A stretch of DNA of 64,000 bases. Source: Paracyclopina nana. Lineage: Eukaryota > Arthropoda > Copepoda > Cyclopoida > Cyclopettidae. Under the pieces are notes generated by a model, which was given only the letters and a program-made list of their open reading frames with translations, had not been told where the DNA came from and did no database searches. The translations under genes were made by a program, and so were the position numbers. The stretch is from assembly GCA_019096065.1 (NCBI GenBank), contig JAGUCH010000003.1:6572001-6636000 (forward strand). The letters are read 5' to 3'. Of this stretch, positions 59,195 through 64,000 are shown in pieces. Position 1 is the first letter of the stretch, and each line of letters opens with the position of its first letter.

Positions 59195-62100
59195 ATGAAC
59201 ACCTTAAGCTTCCAGTTGACCCTTGCCAAAGGAGCAATGAAGTCATCCAAGCCAGGCTTTTGCAAAGTAGCAAAGAAGACTCTGCATGATTATGCCGGAT
59301 CCGCCACTACACATGGCATCCCATACATTTTTGATGCAGATTTATCAATTTTGGAGAGGATATTCTGGGCGGTGATTGTGTTTCTCTTTGTAATGCTGGC
59401 CTCGTTTTGGTCTTCAAAGGCACTCAACAATTGGATATCTGATCCCGTGACTACATCTGTATCAACTACAGGTACAAATATGTATTTGTGCTGCACATTT
59501 GTGCGTATTATGTACATTGCCATAGTCCATGCAAAGCGCAGTATGTCAAACTTTGCCGTAGACTATGTGAATATCTCAACTTCAAAGTGCAGTAATGAAA
59601 ATACAGCTCGAATTATATGCAATGAGGACTCAACTTTGAATATTCCGCTACTATTTTTAGGCAAGCCAATTAGCGAGCTTGAGTTTCCTGCCATCACGAT
59701 TTGTAGCCAGGGTACAATCAAGGATGTAGTCAAGCTGGCTGTGGCTTACAACTACGAGGAATATGTCAAGAAAAAGAAGGGGGTGGAAAGTTCCTCCCAA
59801 TTAAGCGAGGAAGAGCGGGCTGAGCTGCAGCAAGAATACATGAATGAGAAATTCGCCGGATCAGAAATGAATCCTAATCAAATGTCTACGGCATTGGGCG
59901 CACAAAACCCGGATACATCGGTACAATCAGCTTACTTTTCTGGGAATCTGGACTATGCATCCACCGTTATTCCTCAAATTAGCCCGAGTGTGCCTCAGAT
60001 TACCACCGCTAGTCTACCCCAAATTACAACTGCTGGTGTTCCCCAAATTACAACAACAACTTTACCCCAAGTTACTACCACCACTACAACTACAACTTCA
60101 ATCCCTTTACTAGATGGCATTCTCGGAGGCTTGGGCCGAAGAAAAAAGCGACAGACCAATAATGGTACGTACTACTCCTCTACCGCTGTATTTCTGGCAA
60201 ATACAGATAGCCTTATTTGCCGTGTATGCACTAAAGTTGACATTAAAACTGTATTTATGTCCGCATTTCCTACTTTCTCTCTGACATTCAAATAAATCCA
60301 CAGATTCTAGACGCAAAAGTTAGAAAGCGATATTTTCAGAGTAAGCCAGGTTTAAAAAGTTGGTGGTACTTAAAAAACCTTTTCCAAGTTAAAATGAGGC
60401 AATAATTCGAGTGACATTTATTACTTCTAGCCTTTGAGGCTAAATAGATCTAGTTCTTTGAATTATAAAATATTGAGTTTATTTCTCAGAGCTTAAAAAA
60501 CACGAAACAAGAAAAAGCTTTCATCTTTCGCTGTAGATACTGATTTAGATGAGGCCTCGTTGGACAAAGTATTTGTGCCGGAGAAACGCCAAATTGAAGA
60601 GGCCAAGGCCGAAAAGGCCAAAGAAGAATATAAACAGACGTTTAAAAAGCTGGATATGGAGAAAAGTTTCCAAGGTTTGCTGGAGCTTATTTGGAATTCA
60701 CAATTGCCCTGTTTCGATGTGGAAAATGTGACTTCGACCGCGCCCAATACTCGAGGCCTCTTAAAGGTTGGTTATGGCCATTCATTTTGGCGGAGGCCGA
60801 CTTTGAAAAGTACTTTTTTAGGCTTGTCACTGGAAAGGTGTGAAAGTTCCGTGTTCGAAAGTTTTTTCCACTTTCCCCACGGACAGAGGCATGTGTTGCA
60901 CTTTCAACATGAAAAAGGCAGATGCAATTTTCAGACAAAGCCTTTATTCTAAGACAGTCATGGACCTGCAACATCGAGATGAGTCCTTAGCCTTCGATAG
61001 AACTCAAGAAATGATCGAAATGGGTAAATCTTCTATAGACCATTTCAAGGGCAGCTACAAAAAATGGCTAATCGAAATGAAAAAACCTCTAAAAGATTTT
61101 TAGGTCAAGTACACCAATTTGTAACGATCACTTTTATATTTCAGTAAGTTAATTGCTATTTTCGTAAAATGACTATGTTAGATTGCCTATGGCTTTCCAA
61201 CTTTTGAAAATTCACACGGGAAGAATTAAAATGCATGGAAAAAATTCTTCTAGCAAAAGAGGGAAATTTTCAAAAGCAGGAGGCATTATAATAATGCCTC
61301 TTTTTCGGAACACAAAGAAGGCTTTCTAATTTGAAAAGAAGACAAAGAACCTTTTAAGAATATGAAAGTCAGGTGGTTTTCAAAGAACGTAGCCAGGATT
61401 CTTAATTCATTGTTGCCGACTGACAATGGCAAAAGCAGTCTGAAAGCAGCTCAAATGGCTGACTTTTGCAAACAAGGAAGAAAGTTACTCAAAAATGATT
61501 TTTGTATATTCCTCTAGATATGTCTCCCAGGCCAGGTGACAACAAAGGCCTTACTTTACTGCTGGATGCCCATTCAGATCAGGTGACTCCGAGCTCAGTC
61601 AATGTGGACTACGATGGATTTTTGGCCATTATCAATGAAAACCACCAATATCCCATGACCTCCACCAAGCCCTACCTCATAAGGCCAGGCCATAAAAATG
61701 TCATCACCATAGAAGCCGTTCAGATTTCGGCCTCCGAAGACATTATTGACATTGACCCTAGCAAAAGGAAGTGCTATTTCAGCCAAGAACTGGAGTTGGC
61801 CCTTTTTCTCCACTATTCGCAATTTCACTGCATTTTAGAGGCCTCCATCAACTTCACCCTGACGCAAATACAGTGCATCCCTTGGTATTTACCCAATTTG
61901 CAAGGATTTGCCAAAATGTGCGACCCTTGGGAGACATGGGATTTCAAAGCGATTTTTGAGGCAGTTCCAAGTCATGTTTACAGCGAAATGTGCCTGCCAG
62001 ATTGCAGTTTCACCAAGTACACAGCTTCTGGAACTTCAGCTCCTTTCAGGTGCGTTTTTCTTAGCCCTATAACGTTTCGGTCAAAGGTGACCATACTATA

Positions 62101-62728
62101 AATGAAAAACTTTTGAGGACAAACTACGGTTCAATAAATATGGCTTTCTTTGTAGGTCCTGCGACTACAAAAACCTGGGAATAAGTGAGTTATGTAGATT
62201 TGACGATTTTTCTCTGGTTGATCCTCCCATCTGGGCTCACAAAGCTTTGATGCAGTACCAGCAGGAAAAAAACGAGGTTCCTGCCTACATAAAAGAGCAA
62301 TTTCAGGTAAACTTAAAAAACCGTATAATCCATAAAAGCGAGGCTTACCCCTTGCCACTCGAATAATCCATGGCAATGATGGAACGGTCTTGTAGAATGA
62401 TTTTTGGGCCACTCTGTACGAATCTTCTCCATTTTAGGACAGCCTTCGGTTCCATGTGAAATCCGAGGACTCCGGATCTCAATATTTTCCCGCCTTCAAC
62501 GAGCTTCATCCCGCGTATGATGCATATGACAAAGACATTGCCTTGGTAAGCTTCAGCTTTGGAGCTTCCACTGCTTTCGAGTATGGCAGATCACTCAGAA
62601 TGACAATGATCGATTTCATCTCCCAGATTGGCGGACTTTTGGGGCTGTGCATGGGCTTCAGCTTCGTGTCTGGCATCGAAATTCTCTACTGGCTCCTCAT
62701 CAGGCTCCCGAAAAATGTCCTCTATTGA
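59195..62728 (+). CDS. DEG/ENaC sodium channel subunit, seven exons
   Basis: Exons 59195-59471, 59661-60164, 60537-60766, 60822-61023, 61518-62049, 62156-62306 and 62438-62728. All introns are GT-AG, all phases agree, and the sum is 728 codons plus stop. The protein is a trimer-forming, amiloride-sensitive-type cation channel subunit of the plasma membrane. Seen: the gating His-Gly (TTHGIPYIF, H40-G41), first membrane segment about 53-75, FPAITICSQG near 101, a Thr-rich 8-residue repeat about 195-240, a furin-like RRKKR at about 251, LPCFDVENVTS, PTDRGMCC near 355, GLTLLLDAHSD, CDPWETWDF, PFRSCDYKNLG, then the second membrane segment with the selectivity motif GFS (about 705-707). The C-terminal tail is only about eight residues beyond the helix. 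The start may lie further up (see 57238). Poly(A) signal AATAAA at 62770-62775. The subfamily (pickpocket-like or other) cannot be fixed from here. Confidence 0.93.
59968..60096 (+). repeat. Coding minisatellite, 24-bp unit (PQITT repeats)
   Basis: Inside exon 2 of the channel gene, five units of about eight residues (VPQITTAS, LPQITTAG, VPQITTTT and relatives) run into an eight-residue Thr stretch. Thr/Pro density suggests O-glycosylation of an extracellular linker. Confidence 0.85.
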
Positions 62729-62769
62729 AAGTTAATCTAAAAAAAGGTGTGCTTTGAATTTCAAAGGAA

Positions 62770-62775
62770 TAATAA
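62770..62775 (+). terminator. Poly(A) signal of the DEG/ENaC gene
   Basis: AATAAA lies 42 bases after the stop codon, a usual distance for a short 3' UTR. Confidence 0.6.
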
Positions 62776-63155
62776 ATATACGTTCAATTAGTCACAAGCT
62801 ACTAATTAGACATAGCAGCCCATTTGCAGCCAGGAATGCCAGGAATGAAAGGGAAAAAAAGAAAACGCTTTAAAATGAGCATAGCGTTTGAGAATGGGAG
62901 CAAAAAAGCCACAATATGGTGCGTTTCCCCGTAAAAAAGTTATTTCAAGCCACATCACTCAAATGGTGCATTCAAGAGAAAAATGATCAGATAAAAAATA
63001 ACGCGAAGCTACTTAGCGGCAATTTAGGTTGGATTTCCCACAGTGTCTTTTGAGCTGTTGCCCCTGAGGTGTTACAGGTTGGAGAAGGAGGAGAAGAAGA
63101 ACCAACAGCATTGGCTACTCAGTATGGCTATGGCAGCAGAGCAGCTGTTCGATAA
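62776..63155. other. Spacer between the channel gene and the next gene
   Basis: About 380 AT-rich bases after the channel's poly(A) signal. TTTCCCACAGTG near 63036 is a partial match to the recurrent decamer. Nothing else seen. Confidence 0.5.
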
Positions 63156-63337
63156 ATGGGGTTGCGCGCGCGCAGTAGTGCGCATGCGCCGTGGCCAGCA
63201 TGCGCGGCGCGCGCTAGCCCAGGCTACAGCAACTGCGCTCTCAAGCTGTTTTTGCGATCACAGCTGATCTCATCTCAGTTTTGAGCTGAGTGTCCACCTA
63301 TACACTTCTGCGCGGAAAATGTGTCATCACTAGCTAA
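63156..63337 (+). promoter_or_regulatory. CG-rich promoter of the VDCSVEYDL gene
   Basis: Alternating CG runs (TTGCGCGCGCGCAG, GCGGCGCGCGC) lie near 63162-63220, and TCAGTT, an arthropod-type initiator, at 63275-63280, about 60 bases before the ATG. Layout and CAGCTGAT motif resemble the promoter at 25485-25704. No TATA box. Confidence 0.55.
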
Positions 63338-64000
63338 ATGGCCACCGCCATGTACGAATACTACGGCCACGCCCCCAGGTACGAGCTGGGCCACCACGCC
63401 CCTCGCTTCGACCTTGGCCACACACCCTTGCACTTGAGGTCGCAGTCCATGCCGGAGGCTGTATACCATCAGCATTTGATTATGCAGCAACAGCAGCAAC
63501 AGATGAAGGCCAGGCCCGCGCATCAGGCCCCGCCCTCGAGGCCACACCCCCAGGGATTGAGGCGGAGCCACACGAACGTGGCTGAACTTTCGAGGCTGCT
63601 GCAACGACCCAATAATTATGGTCTTTACCACGCTCGGTCTCGGTCTAATATTACGGCCTTAGGCCTTAATGAGGCTGTTTACAATAGACCGAGGCCGACC
63701 TCGACGTCAATCAACAGAGCCTCGTCATTTTACCATCATCGTGACCATAGGTTGTTATCCATTTTCCCTTCTTATTTCTTTTTAAGATGACTGAATTTTG
63801 GATCGGCTACCTGGTATCCAGATTAAAAAATTGACGTATTCACTTACTTGCCCAATGAGCGGATGCGTAAACATGCTCTCTCATTACAGATCAATGGCCT
63901 TTTTAACCTCATCAAGGTCCAGTCTGGCCTTGCCTTCAGCTCCGCCACCTAAAAACTTGGATCAGCCTCTACACGTGGACTGCAGCGTGGAGTACGACCT
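63338..64000 (+). CDS. VDCSVEYDL gene, first two exons, runs off the window
   Basis: Exon 1 is 63338-63750 (donor CATAG|GTTGTT) and exon 2 starts at 63890 (acceptor TTACAG|ATCA) and is cut by the window end. The 139-base intron is in phase 2 and the frame continues without a stop. The N-terminus is His/Tyr/Pro-rich (MATAMYEYYGHAPRYELGHH) with a polyQ run, then Arg/Ser-rich. Exon 2 ends in PLHVDCSVEYDL, matching PLFVDCSVEYEL of the gene at 25705, and both proteins start M-x-T-x-M. No known function. It is probably a nuclear or scaffold-type low-complexity protein like its relative. Confidence 0.8.

Noticed and set aside
59472-59660. Reading straight through the first intron as coding
   Set aside because: Family alignment runs directly from STTG to KPISELEFPA across the intron, and both splice sites are good, so splicing is the default form.

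Overview
The window is animal nuclear DNA. It is AT-rich and intron-bearing, carries many transposon relics, and has three recognisable host genes or gene parts. A DEG/ENaC channel gene of the type seen in crustaceans and other arthropods, TCAGTT initiator motifs upstream of two genes, a BEL/Pao element and PIF/Harbinger-like MITEs all fit an ecdysozoan, most likely a pancrustacean. The sequence alone does not give the species.

1-9926 is one almost complete BEL/Pao LTR retrotransposon on the minus strand; about 17 bp of its 3' LTR lie outside the window. Its two LTRs are identical over all 154 comparable bases, so it is a very young insertion. It encodes Gag-protease-RT-RNase H (9659-5193), integrase in a different frame (from 5355 to 3664), and a third ORF of about 1085 residues (3438-181). 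That third ORF is not an envelope gene: it has nuclear-localisation-like basic stretches at the N-terminus and three zinc-knuckle-like motifs near the C-terminus. It is the best candidate here for something undescribed.

10-25.4 kb, 29.9-57 kb and the large introns are non-coding as far as I can see. They hold an ordered set of non-autonomous elements. These are a 222-bp MITE flanked by TAA, two identical 392-bp MITEs in opposite orientation flanked by TTA and TAA, three palindromic 145-bp elements (two inserted side by side sharing a TTA), a 386-bp long inverted repeat, a 139-bp hairpin, and a minisatellite rich in TGAGTCA. A decamer, GCACAGTGGG, recurs at least eight times.

Host genes, all on the plus strand: (1) a two-exon gene at 25705-29848 encoding a 373-residue low-complexity, polyQ/polyN protein with the motif VDCSVEYEL. 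(2) A seven- or eight-exon DEG/ENaC sodium-channel subunit (59195-62728, perhaps starting at an upstream exon at 57238). Its splice phases all agree, and it has an unusual Thr-rich repeat followed by a furin-like site in the extracellular domain. (3) The first two exons of another gene (63338 to beyond 64000) whose second exon carries VDCSVEYDL, making it a relative of gene 1. Both VDCSVEY genes start downstream of CG-repeat-rich promoters. A group of CTCF-like motifs lies at 57.0-58.7 kb, next to or inside the channel gene.
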